Assembly (NCBI GenBank): GCA_012845835.1
Contig: JABAKD010000002.1
Coordinates: forward strand, 20,908,129-20,972,128
DNA length: 64,000 nt
Source: Undaria pinnatifida
Taxonomy: Eukaryota > Sar > Phaeophyceae > Laminariales > Alariaceae
Reading direction: 5' to 3'
In this document: piece by piece, positions 50,101 to 59,900 of the stretch
Position numbering within the stretch: the first letter of the stretch is position 1
How the letters are laid out: each line of letters begins with the position of its first letter
The notes under the pieces: generated by a model
The model's input: the letters and a program-made list of their open reading frames with translations, nothing else
The model's database searches: none
Told to the model about the DNA's origin: nothing
Program-made: the position numbers and the translations under genes

Positions 50101-52571
50101 TCTCAAGTGAGCCAGTTAACCCTAGCACTGCACTCCAGTATTGGGCACTAACCTTGTAATTACTTGGAACTAGACTGACAGTGTTGGGAGTTGGAAAAGG
50201 GTGGATGATGATGATCATGACGAGAAAGAGGATGAGAATGTTCTCACATTAGCTCATAACTCCTGAAATCTAGCCGGCGGTCGTAAAAATACACTTGAGG
50301 CAGGTTAACCCCTTTAGAGCCCCCAAACCCATCCCTATACTAGATCCAAGTGATGTTGTCCCCAAAAACGGGTTTCCAGTTAGTACAGCATTTAAAATCG
50401 ACTCTGCGCCCCACCCCTTTCGGGACTTGGAGGGGCGGGGTGACTGACGAAAACGAGTGACGTTTGCAGCGGTATCGGCGGCACGGCAGGAAGCAGCGCA
50501 GGCTGTTGTTGGTGTAGGGGGTGGCACTTTTTTTTTTTTTTTTTTTCAAGGACAAAGGCAAACAAAGCGTTGATTACAAACGACATGCGCGCAGCATGGT
50601 AGTAGTTAATTGTACTCGCGCCTTTGCTGCTGCGCGCTGGCGTTTAGATGGTTATGGTTGATTCAAGGCCGCGCTTATGTCTTGATGGTTGATCGTTAAA
50701 CCTGGATCCCACAAGAGACGCCGGTATGTAATGTTTATCACCGAACTGTTAATATTGACCAACGCTACGGCATTGTAGTATCATATCCCTATCTTCGTAC
50801 CGGGTTTGAGCCACTCGCACGATTGACTCTGTACCGCATGGACAGAAAGACATTAGGCGTTCTTTTTTTGGGCGCGGTTTAGCTTACCATTCCATTGAGG
50901 ATTTTCATGTTGCATATTTACAGCGGCGCGACAGCTTAAGGTCGCAAAGGAACGGGGAAGGGGGGGGGTCACTCGCGCGAGTGATCCCGAGCCACTGCAT
51001 TTCCCCCCTCCAGACTTGACCCCTCTACCCTAGCCCGGGTGTATTGTATAGAAGCGTGCTACGACAGGGGTATACCTTTTTTTGGCGAAAATGGTTATGA
51101 CTGATGGGGCTAGAGGTAGCCAATATCGTTTGCGTAGCTTTTGGGTTTTGCTATGTTTTTCAGTATGCATGCACTTACTTAATACAGTAGGCCGTGGGCT
51201 TAGCTTTGCACGTCGCGTTGCGCTCTCGTTTTTTTGCCGTGAGGGTCATCCCACAGCATTAGGGGTAGGGGGAGTAGCGGAAGTTGCTGAGCTCCGGACA
51301 CGAGGAGTTCCATGTCTCACCCGAAGGATGACCTCGAAGACGCTCGTTCGCGCAACCCGACCAATATTTCTGTTGTAGTCGAAAAAACAACCGTTGTACT
51401 TGTAAAATTATACGAAGTAGCATACGAGCAGATAGTTTCACACTTTGAGGAGCTCGAACGGTCAGAAAAAAACACTTGACCCGGAAAGTGTAACCCCCCC
51501 TTTTTTTTCTTTTTTTTTTTTCTCACACATTCACTTTCCAGCTTCTAGGCGAAAGCCGTGGTCACAGGTGTCGCCCCTCCCCCCCCCCCCCCCCCCCCCG
51601 GTTCTTGCCTCCAATTTTTATCGCGCAAATAGGGTTCAGCACGCTGCTCGTCGATTTTTCATCGAGTGTTGCTAACTCACGCTCTCGCACTTTCCATAAG
51701 TCAATTTGCGCACAAGAAAAAATCCCCACGAATTTTTAACCCTACGGTGGGATGACTCCTGAGTCAGTGTCTCGGTGAGGAAGCGAGCTCTCCGTGAGGG
51801 TGGAGCCTCCGAAACCTTAGGTGCTACCTCTATATTAAAATTCGTCTATAACACCTGGTATGATACATTGTAAAATATTGTATTTGTATGTTGCTGGGAT
51901 TGCCGCTCTCGTCACGACCACTGATCGGTTGTACTGTAAAGGCGTTCTACGTATGCCACATGCAGTTGCTGCTCTTTTTTCTGTAATGCTAAAAAAACAA
52001 TGAGTTTTGCAAATGTGACCGGTTCGCGCCTCTCGTCTACATTGCGTGCTCGCTGTACGGCAGTATCACGGTGAATCCCCCTCCGCTCCTTCCCCCCACT
52101 CCCCTCTTTTTAAAACTATAATGCATGTCTACCCTCTCCACATGTGCCCTCTGTGTCTTAAGGTTTTGGCTTGTGCGCAACTCCTGGGGAGAGTACTGGG
52201 GGGAAGGCGGGTGGTTCAGGATCAAGCGGGGGGGAAACCAGCTGTTGTTAGAATCCCACTGCGGCTGGGCAGTCCCTGGCTCCTGGACCGAGCTGAGCCC
52301 TACCCCCCCCCATCCGCACCCTCACCACCCCCGCCACCCCGACCACCCCCATCACTACTTCGACCCCCGCCCTTACCACCTTCTCAAGATTGGTGACGTC
52401 GATTTTGGCAGTGGTGGCGAACCTGAGGAAACGCGCGAGGAACGATCCGTGGAGTATTCTGGAGTACAGTATCCTATGAACTTGGGCGCGGAAGCGTTGA
52501 GGCGTGCCGAAGAGCAAAGTGCTGGCCTGATGCTGCTGCGTAACAGTGCAAAGTTCGGGAAGGAGATTTGA
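36678..52571 (+). CDS. CTSZ: cathepsin Z/X-like papain-family cysteine protease
   Basis: Papain-family (C1) carboxypeptidase of lysosome/vacuole. Exons: 36678-36803, 44314-44447, 45141-45228, 46950-47114, 49009-49164, 50018-50106, 52163-52571; phases match, 388 aa. Signal peptide MARLAWIGTAVLMASTAAA is followed by a short propeptide. Family hallmark QHIPQYCGSCWAHGAL includes the cathepsin X mini-loop HIP. Catalytic Cys87 spans the exon 2/3 junction, His238 is in HTDHIVAIAGWG, Asn259 in WLVRNSWGEYWGEGGW. VLNCG...GSCNGGTHTG and MMAEIFARGPIACQI also match. The human propeptide cysteine has no counterpart. After GWAVP comes a Pro/His-rich, then acidic extension of about 95 aa not seen in animal enzymes; an unrecognised intron there is possible. 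Divergent neighbour of the helicase. Confidence 0.92.
37255..37312. repeat. GAGAGGGAGAAG repeat
   Basis: Short purine array in cathepsin intron 1. Confidence 0.85.
37465..37625 (-). repeat. dispersed repeat (GCAAAGATGAGTA family), minus copy 2
   Basis: CCAGCTGTGAGATCGA, ACTCATCTTTGCAAGCTG, then GGGTCAACAGGGTGAC. Best match to 14600-14760. Confidence 0.65.
38352..40070 (+). repeat. tandem array of about 315-bp units
   Basis: Unit 1 is 38352-38668. Unit 2 is 38669-38854 plus 39646-39775, split by an insertion. Unit 3 is 39776-40070. Shared blocks: GTGGGTGCA, CACAAATTACCGACGG, CATGATATCTTCACGTAAC, GCAGCCTCTGCTGCAGGCAT, GCGAACTATTCCGCTGTGCT. Not coding: frames differ among units. Confidence 0.85.
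38855..39645. mobile_element. 791-bp PIF/Harbinger-like non-autonomous element
   Basis: Starts GGGCCCAGATTAACGA and ends TCGTTAATTTGGGCCC, an inverted repeat of 16 bases with one mismatch. It is flanked by TTA on both sides (38852-38854, 39646-39648). The uninterrupted tandem units carry GGCTTTAGCACGG with one TTA at this place, so the empty site is visible. A 3-bp TTA duplication with GGGCCC-like ends is typical of PIF/Harbinger. No transposase inside. A diverged relative is at 54145-54420. Confidence 0.85.
40575..40918. repeat. interstitial telomeric tract between inverted repeats
   Basis: 40710-40795 is TTAGGG-type (GTTAGGGTTAGGGTTAGGG with variants GTTTGGG, GTTGGGG). It is bracketed by inverted arms 40575-40620 and 40870-40918; inner 26 bases differ at one position (ACCAAATATATTTCG and its complement). 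Confidence 0.85.
42205..42462 (+). pseudogene. unexplained open frame in cathepsin intron 1
   Basis: 86-codon frame with non-repetitive composition: SCINDDESHTVVVLFLDDTS, VYFVVGEWCNRDCEESCKAL, VVVSITIRSHRLVVKP. The alternation of hydrophobic strands suggests a beta-rich fold. No family recognised, and no splice context connects it to the cathepsin. The opposite strand is also open, so it may be chance. Confidence 0.2.
43290..43440 (+). repeat. 175-bp dispersed repeat, diverged copy
   Basis: AAAGCCGTGGTCACAGGTAT, then AGGGTTCA and CACGCAGGCTCTCGC. Relative of 51545-51720. Confidence 0.55.
44035..44312. repeat. CAT/ATC microsatellite abutting cathepsin exon 2
   Basis: CATCATCAC-type repeats run directly into the acceptor (ATGATCAG, then the exon at 44314). 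His, Ile, Asp and Met homopolymer frames are repeat translations. Confidence 0.9.
46015..46405. repeat. GGTGGTGAT microsatellite
   Basis: Nearly 400 bp of GGT/GAT/GGC triplets in cathepsin intron 3. Glycine, valine and threonine frames are artefacts. Confidence 0.92.
47915..48725. repeat. ATCATCATAAC satellite with higher-order units
   Basis: Short unit CATCATAACATCATCATAAC, divided by a recurring spacer CTAGTAATACCATGCCGTAG followed by GTGAAAATTGGGGTATATCA-like sequence. Spacers near 48055, 48232, 48380 and 48720 mark higher-order units of about 150-180 bp and one longer. In cathepsin intron 4. Confidence 0.88.
49410..49490 (-). repeat. dispersed 100-bp repeat family, copy 4 (inverted)
   Basis: Plus strand reads AAAACCCGACGTGCTCCGTC then CCCGGCAT and GGATGCGAGGGTC, the complement of copies 2 and 3. 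In cathepsin intron 5. Confidence 0.78.
51545..51720 (+). repeat. 175-bp dispersed repeat, plus copy
   Basis: GAAAGCCGTGGTCACAGGTG, then TCGTCGATTTTTCATCGAGT, then TAACTCACGCTCTCGC. Inverted match at 29460-29640. Confidence 0.75.
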
Positions 52572-53100
52572 CAGACGCGCGTGTGGTTTTTAACCCTCGT
52601 GAGATCTAGGAAATATCCGAGGAAAAATCCGAGGATTGATCCGAGAAGCTGCGGTTTCATATGGACTTGGATGCTCAGACGCTGGGGGGCGTAGAGGACA
52701 AGGGGCTGGGGCTGCGTTTGCTGCGTGACATCGGTGTTGGTGAACGCTTCCGGTAGAACATTTGGCAGAAGATGTCAATTTTGACCCCCTTGGGCCCAGC
52801 AAAGGTCCGAGAAACGGCCCGAGGAAGGATTCGACGGATGGTTCGGGCCAGGGTTTGAAAACGGTAGAAGGAACGATCAGAGGAATGTCCCGAGGAAAAA
52901 AACAGAGAAAGATCCGAGGAACAGTCCATTGAAAAATGGAAATTGGCCCCGGAGGTGCTGAGGTGCGCGGGGGAGGAAGGGTTTGGGCTGATGTTGCGTA
53001 CAAGGGTTCCGGGAGGAGGAATAAGAGTCTGGATGGATTGGAGACGTGCCTTCGGTAGTTTTCAACATTTTTGTACATTTTGCGGAGCTGGTCCACTAAC
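52440..53100 (+). repeat. three diverged units across the cathepsin 3' end
   Basis: GAAGCGTTGAGGCGTGCCGA...CTGATGCTGCTGCGTAAC (52490-52560) recurs in diverged form at 52668-52755 and 52945-53010. GATCCGAGGAA-type words lie between. The first unit encodes the protein's C-terminus; the others lie after the stop. Confidence 0.6.
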
Positions 53101-53889
53101 ATCCTAAGTAGGTTGGCTCTGAATTTTTCTGGAGTAGCTCTGAAGCGGTCATTTCAAGGGTACGGTGGTGTGCCGTGGCAGAAATATTTTTTAGCACAGG
53201 TTAGAGTTGGTCGGGGGCGGGGGCATTCGTCGCTGGAGGGATGATAGGGAGATGTCTTGCTTTATGACCTTGGTGGCTGGAAACCGTGGCTCACGTCCTC
53301 ACGTTGATTGGCTGACTGCAAGTAAACGGCAAGGAGGCTTAAGCTGTTTGATGTATATTTTGAGAGACGCGTTTGGTGCTGTTTGATCAAACGATCTTGT
53401 TACACGAACACTCCAAAAAAGAACAACACTGTCAATATAATTCGATGCAGGACGACAGCTAGAATGGTACGACTCTGATTCTAAGGAATCTATCCCCGAA
53501 ACTTTATATGTGTGGGTGAGTTCCTGACGGCGAAAGTCAAGGCCAAGTGTGTGGTTTATATTGTGGGAAGTGTGTGTTGGGGCTGTTTATGGCCTGGAGG
53601 GGGTTTGCAGAGATAAGAAGGAAGAGAGAGGGGGGGGGGGGTGCTTTCCTCGCTGGAAGGACAGCGAGAAGAGAGGGGGGAGGCAATGTTCTGTCCCACG
53701 AGGTTAGCAACACTGTTCGACAAATACATGGTGATGGGGCGTGGTGTTCGTGTCGATAGTAGTCCCCAAGATAGCTTTGATTGTCTAATAATCGCTACCC
53801 TAAAATATCACTAATAATGGCACACGTAGATATAGCGCCACGGGTGGAGCCGTGGTTACCACCAGTTAATAATAATGCTCGTTCAATTC

Positions 53890-53950
53890 GAGTTTCTTCA
53901 GGAGCTTTCGCTGTGCCCGAGCCGATTGGCTTATGGGGACCTAGGATCTC
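53890..53950 (-). pseudogene. duplicated fragment of helicase exon 1
   Basis: The minus strand reads SARAQRKLLKKLE where the helicase exon 1 (36290-36350) reads EWARTQRELLKLE. DNA identity is roughly 80% over about 57 bases, with small indels. Not expressed as far as can be seen. Confidence 0.5.
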
Positions 53951-54144
53951 TTGATGTTACTGCCTTGCTACCCGTGCTGACAGCCATCAAGTTCAACACT
54001 GAACGTTGGACATGCACAGAAAACTGCACGAAACGCGCGCAACTCATTCAACCAAAACTAAACCGCCAATGTTCAGCCCGAATTGATTTCCTCCCTTGAT
54101 TGGTAACATCTACGGGCTATGTCGCACCTGGTAGCCCACAAGGG

Positions 54145-54420
54145 TCCGTCTTTGCGAAGAGCATGACAAACCGTAGTTCTTTTTTTGTTTTAGAATGAAT
54201 TCGATTTCATGAAAAATACCCGAAAAATACGAGTCTTCTTATCGAGGAACGGCGCTGTGTGTTCACAATTTGAAAAACGCAAAACTGTCAACGAAAACCC
54301 GTGGGCAACGACCGAGGCGAGCGATGTCTTGCGGCCTCCCCGGAGCGCCGCGGCTAGCGGCGGCAGATTTTTATGTGCCAGCAGCGGCTAGGAGGCTATG
54401 GCTCTAGACGCGTGCTAGGA
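54145..54420 (+). mobile_element. relative of the 791-bp Harbinger-like element
   Basis: CGAAGAGCATGACAAACCGT, ATGAAAAATACCCGAAAAAT, GAGGAACGGCG, CCCGTGGGCAACGACCGAGG and CGGAGCGCCGCGGCTA match 38860-39120. The right half is replaced by the 250-bp repeat. Confidence 0.7.
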
Positions 54421-54660
54421 TAGAGGTGCAACATTTTTTTTTCTAATACTAACCCTCAATTTGGGAGCTTAAGACCTTTCCCTACCAAAAACTGATTTTG
54501 GACAAACAAAACAAAAACTTTTTCGGGATGCAAAATCCCGTGGGCTAGGTACACAACGAGAGAATCACGCATTTTTTTTTGCCAATTTCCGACGACTTTG
54601 GGTTAAGGAGCCCAGTCATTCAGAAAACATTTCAGAATAAAGTGCTACCTCTGTCATAGC
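54410..54660 (-). repeat. 250-bp dispersed repeat, copy 2
   Basis: Reverse complement of 10450-10715. Confidence 0.75.
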
Positions 54661-54959
54661 ATGCGTTTTTTTTTTCGCCCTGTTGGGTGGGCTGGTGCAG
54701 GACCCCGTCGCCCCACTGGCAGCAGCGACGGTGATCCCAACCCTCCGGAAGGCTCGAGGTCGGCAAAGGGCGGTCCCGCGGCTCCGCCGCGTGTTTCGTA
54801 GGCGTTTTCCCAACAATTATCGGCCAACCTAAAGGCAGGCCTGTTGACTGTAACCTATTGGCCTTTATCGGTGTGAAAAAAAATGGCTTGCGCACCTTTG
54901 TCTGATTGGTTGAGACCTGCCTTTCGGCCGACCGTTGCCTTCTGCATGAGTGTGTGTGT

Positions 54960-55275
54960 ATTTTGCTCATCACACCAATTATCTTCGCACTTTTTTTACT
55001 CTTTTCTTTTCTTCTACCTCCCTAGACCTATAACTCATATATCCGGGGTCACTAGCAGGCTCTCCTCCCCCCTCCCCACTGCGGCACACGCCTTCATTTT
55101 CTATCGAGGGAATGATTTAGCACTCTTTCTTCCCTCGTTGACTCGCGTCGAATTGTGCCCACACTCTAGAGTGCTTTCGGCAGTTTGTTGGTGCCTCTGG
55201 GAATAAAAAATAAAAAAATCCATGCCGAGATTTGAACCCCTGACTCTGTCCATGAGACCACGGGGGCGACCGTGG
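54960..55275 (-). mobile_element. tRNA-derived SINE, copy 4
   Basis: Minus strand: CCACGGTCGCCCCCGTGGTC, then CAGGGGTTCAAATCTCGGCA (B box). The body matches 31850-32172. Confidence 0.78.
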
Positions 55276-56947
55276 AACTCGAGTACAGAAGAGCCTATTC
55301 ATAGTGTAGCTTCGGTCGGTCGACATCTTCAGTTTGCTTTCCTCACAGTGGCGTCGTCGGCAGGCCGTAAGATTAGAAGAGTGAGGTCGAGGGTCGATTA
55401 TCCCCTTCATTTCACAATCTACGAATACCAAGCAACGAGCAATTTCGCCATACCTGCTGGTGGGTTTCCGTGGTCCCCGCGCGACATGCCCCCGACCCCG
55501 CCGTCCCGTGCTACCTGATGAAAGCCGATTGTCCCACGAGAGCTCCGTGGCCACAGCAGGACATTCCAGAGATGACGGAGGAAGATTTCGCTTGGGAACA
55601 CACGTGCTGTGGGCGGTGTACTCACTGAATCGTCGATTTATATATACCGGGTACAGCTTTTGACGTGAACAAAAGCTGACATTAGAATAATTTTGTAAAA
55701 TCTGCTTCGTTTTCGTCCTGCTTCGTTCCCCGCGCTATTTTAGAGTACTGTAGTATTTTTTTTGGTTTCAGAGACTCCAGGCTGAATGAAGCCTGGAAAA
55801 TTGTAATGTTGAGCGTTGAGCAAACCACTAAAACACTCTGGATCGCCGCCGTTGTTCTACTACTTGTCAACAACTACCTGCACTACAGCAATACAAAGTA
55901 CGATGGGGGGGGGCAGCGAGCAGTGCGTCTCCACGCTAAATAGAGATCCTTACCTGGTCCTCCCTCCAAGCCTTTCTTATAACTTCTCCGATTTAGAACC
56001 AATCGAACAAAATAAGCAAGTGGAGTGAGGTGTGGATCTCTAGGAAAAACAAAACTTATTGATTCTTGTTCATCAATGAATGAGACTCCTGATCAAGCCA
56101 TCAAGCCAATCAGCGGCTCGGTTGCCTTCTTGTTTGTGCTCCGCTCACAGACGAACACATATAGCGAGCGGCTGTACATTCTGTGAACGTTCAGACTTAG
56201 ATATGCCAGCTACAGCCAGTCCTGGTAGGTATCTACAGTACGACCTCATGCTGCTTCCGTACTCTTCTGAGAGGTTTCGGTGCTTCGTGTTTCGTCGAAA
56301 ATGAATGCCCGAAATCTTTTGAAACGGGTGGAGGGGGGCGAAGAGTCACACAGGAGGGGCGACCTCGGGCTATTCTTACACGAGCCCTGAATCCTGAAGC
56401 TGTCAGTATGCATCCATCCAAACATGCGAATTTCTCGTCAGCCGGCCCGGGAGTCGATCCGGCGCACTTCTGTGGGCTCTTGACGACGGTAACATAACAA
56501 CACCACCAATTGGTGTCGAGTCCTACCCAGGATAGTCCAGCACTCTCAACGAAATATACACGAACAGGGCGCGTGCACTGAAGCACGACCGGTGCATGCT
56601 GGTTGCAAAATATGCGAGGATATCGCCAAATTACCCATCACAAGAGTTCAAGCGGTAGAAACTTACAAAAGTACTACAAGTGAGGCGCAACTCCTGGCAG
56701 GTCTTCGGAAGAGACCCGCATACCAGGTAGTCAATTGTGTACAACCACACACGAATTTGTGCCTGAACGGAGTCTCTCCCCAGCCGATGCAAGAGACGTA
56801 TTTGAAGCTATTTTAACAAAAAAGCCCAGCGAAAATTAAATGCCGTGCCAATTCCGCCCCGATCCCTAGCCCCTCTCCCCGTGTGTCTGCACGGCTCAAA
56901 CCTATCCATCTTGCGCTTAAAACAAACCATCAGCAGGTCTACTACCA

Positions 56948-59900
56948 CTACTGTAATGCCCGCTCTACCCCCTCGTCGTAGAGCACTTCCAAACCAGTAG
57001 CGCCTTCTACCCGCTCGTCTCCGTTGCCGAAGAGGCGTTCGAGCATCGCCAACACCTCCCCCTCCACAAAGGCCACCATCTCCTTCGGCACATAACCGTC
57101 CCCTTCCGATCGCGCCACCGTCACCACGCCGGGACGCCCGCGCCAGTCCCCGCTCCCACCCGCGCCGATGAGCGACCGCAGAAGATCTTCGGCAGCTCGA
57201 ACGGAAGCTGTCACCTCTTCTCGGGTAGCCGTGTGTCGCGGCAGGCACGCGCAGTGGTCCGTCCACGCAACCATGTCCCGTTCTTTCGGTCCCATGCGAT
57301 ACATCATGGACGCGAACTTGACCGGAAGAAGGCGGTCCTGCTCGCCAGGGCCAAAAAGATCCACCAAACGTTTCACGCCGAGCGCAATCCCTCCGCAATT
57401 TTCGCCGCCATTTTTCTCTCCCCCTCCCTCCCCCCCGTTCTCCTCGGGAGCTATCGTAGCAGCCATTGGCGTTGCCGAGTCAGCAGCGTTTCTTTCGGTG
57501 GAAGAATCGCAACTACCCGCGCCAGGATTGGTGTGTCGTCGCGGCGAGGCGCGCCCTGCATCCTCACAATTAGCCGCTGTCACTGCGGCGGCCGGTTCGG
57601 CCTCGACGTGCGCGGGGTTCAGCCGCAGAAGCCTGTCGACCTCTGACTTAAATATACGCTCTTGCTCCACCTGCACGTCGTGCGGAAGCGTTGTTGCGGC
57701 GCCGCGGAAGCGAGGCCTCTCGTAGAACGTTCGGACAAGGGCAGCGTCCTCCTTGCCGATGCTGCGCTCGAGCTCTTCCATGAACGGGTTCTCTGTCGTG
57801 AAGTAGTCCTGCCGACCGACACGTGCACGAGAAGGGGACAGCAGCAGCCCCGTTTAATTCGAAAAGCAGACACGCCTTCAGAAACATGGTAAAAACTATG
57901 AAGGAGAGAGATAGAGAGTGTAAGAGGACACGATAGAGGAAGGTAACCATCTTAGGCAAAATATTTTGCGATTCTTAAGACCAATATATTTTCTTATTTC
58001 TAGATCACAATATTTTCTGATTGCCGGGATTCCTCGAATGAGGAACCACCCAACATCGTCGAAACTTGGAATCCCATTTCCTTTCACTAAATTTCTAGAA
58101 GTATACCTAGGCCATGGGGTTGTTCACCGAGGTGTGCATACAATTATTAATGGTATCAAAACAACTTTTTCGGTGAGGTTTAGACAAATTTGTACTCCGG
58201 AGTATAATCTAACACAATTTGTATCAAAAACAGGTTTTGGGGTGAGGTATATATAGAGCTCCTCAAGCATTACTCCTCCGAAAAAAAAGGTGCATCTGTA
58301 CCGTAACATGCATCCTAGAGAGAGAGACACAAGTGCCCATCCATGTGTGCAGACGGCGGCGGTGGTTAAATTCGACACAGAGGGGATGCTTGCGTAAAAA
58401 CAGCAACGTTGGGAACCGCGACTTTTGTCGCATGCTCCGTACGCACAAACGAACATCAGTCGTTGTGTGCGGGCGCAGTTCGTCCTAGTCCTAATACTTC
58501 ACATACGCCACAGCCCTCTCCCCCCCGCCAAAATTCAGTGCACCGGCCGCAAGGGGTGCTCTCTCAAACTCACCAGGCAGATATCGAGCACCCACGGAGT
58601 TGGAGGACTAACCTTTGCCTCCTCCTGAGGCTGTATCGCCGGGACAGTGTCACCCGCCGGCGCACCTGCGGAATGCTTAAGCCCTCCCTCCCCTTCTGCT
58701 GGATGTTCCCCAAGCACCACTCTTGTATCCGCTCCAATCGTCATCGCGGTTCGCGAACGCTTGACTTTTTTCGGGCTAGCAGATCGCGCCGATTCCACCG
58801 CTGACTCGGCCTCCGGCTTCCCGGTTGGAGTTAGAGAGGTCACTTCTGGGGCGAGGCTGACGCAGAGGTGGAGGGGTTTGGAGTCCCGCATGCCCGCCTC
58901 GGGGCAGTGCAACCGGTCATCCACAAAGTAGGGCGCGGTGCTGCTAACCCGAAGCTTTTCCGTGGCCTTCACCTGGCCGACGCAAAAGCTGTCATCGCAA
59001 TACGAGTGCACAGCGGGGCACACAAACGGCGGCAAACTGCTGTAAATTGGTTGGAGCGTGGGGACAAAGAAAAGCGCCGGTTGGTTGATGTTGGAGTGTG
59101 TGCAGACGTACAGACAGGGCGTATGCGTACATACCCGTAACCCAGTTGGCGAGTGTATTCTTGGTCTAGAGGTACTGCTGCTGTGTATAGTGATGCTATA
59201 GGTGAGGTTGTTTTACAATGACGTAGCAGCAGATGGGCGCTCCATCGGCGCCACCTCGGAGTGTCAAAAGAGCAAAATGCGTCCTACACAGCAGAAAAAA
59301 CTACAGGCTCACAACTATATTGCTGGCCTGGCGTCTCTATGTGATACACTAGGTGCTTCTCTACGAGTGTGATTCGAACGCGGTCTGCATATATCATACC
59401 AATTCTTGGTTGCAAGTCGTCAGTACTAAACGTGTGAAACTCTTATTGTGCTGCACTGCTGCTGAATGTGTACAGCTTTGCGGTGACCGCCCTGCTCCAA
59501 GGGTCTTGCATTTGACTTCACGACACATCATGCATATTGCATGGTTCGCCTTATATATTGCGTACGTGTGTTATGCACAAGGGCTACGCTCCGAGGGCGG
59601 CTGACGCCGCCCGCTTCGCTCGCGCAAGGAGGAACACAACATGTCAAGGGGTCAGAAGAGGCCCATGATTCCGCGCAACTGGTGACTTGATAATGCCAAG
59701 AGCTACTTGAGCAGAGTTGATTGCCCTGTGCTGCAATGTGATGTGTGCTTGTGGCGATGTCACGTTCTGATCGGCAGTACGGGGTGCAATTTGCGAAAAA
59801 AACACATGATTGGACCGAGAGGGGGCAATCAACGATGAAACCAAAAAGACGAGCACACAGCAGTCTCATGGTGCTGGCGGGTGGTCTTTTGGAGCCAACT

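Larger units (their letters stand above)
52572..56947. other. convergent intergenic region, cathepsin/UPF0489
   Basis: No gene recognised. It holds the repeat units just described, a helicase exon-1-like fragment (53890-53950), a Harbinger-like relative (54145-54420), the inverted 250-bp repeat (54410-54660), a SINE (54960-55275) and unremarkable DNA at 55300-56900. 3' UTRs of both neighbours are expected here. Confidence 0.6.

Noticed and set aside
52590-53102. 170-codon minus-strand frame after the cathepsin gene
   Set aside because: Lies in the GATCCGAGGAA repeat area; no domain and no splice partners.
57168-57725. 185-codon plus-strand open frame
   Set aside because: Antisense to UPF0489 exon 4, which carries the conserved LDYFTTENPF continuation.
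59461-59510. candidate UPF0489 exon (GGHRKAVHI)
   Set aside because: Lacks the PPW block; the exon at 60792-60859 (GHLSKLWWLRPPWARQ) fits the family and the phases.
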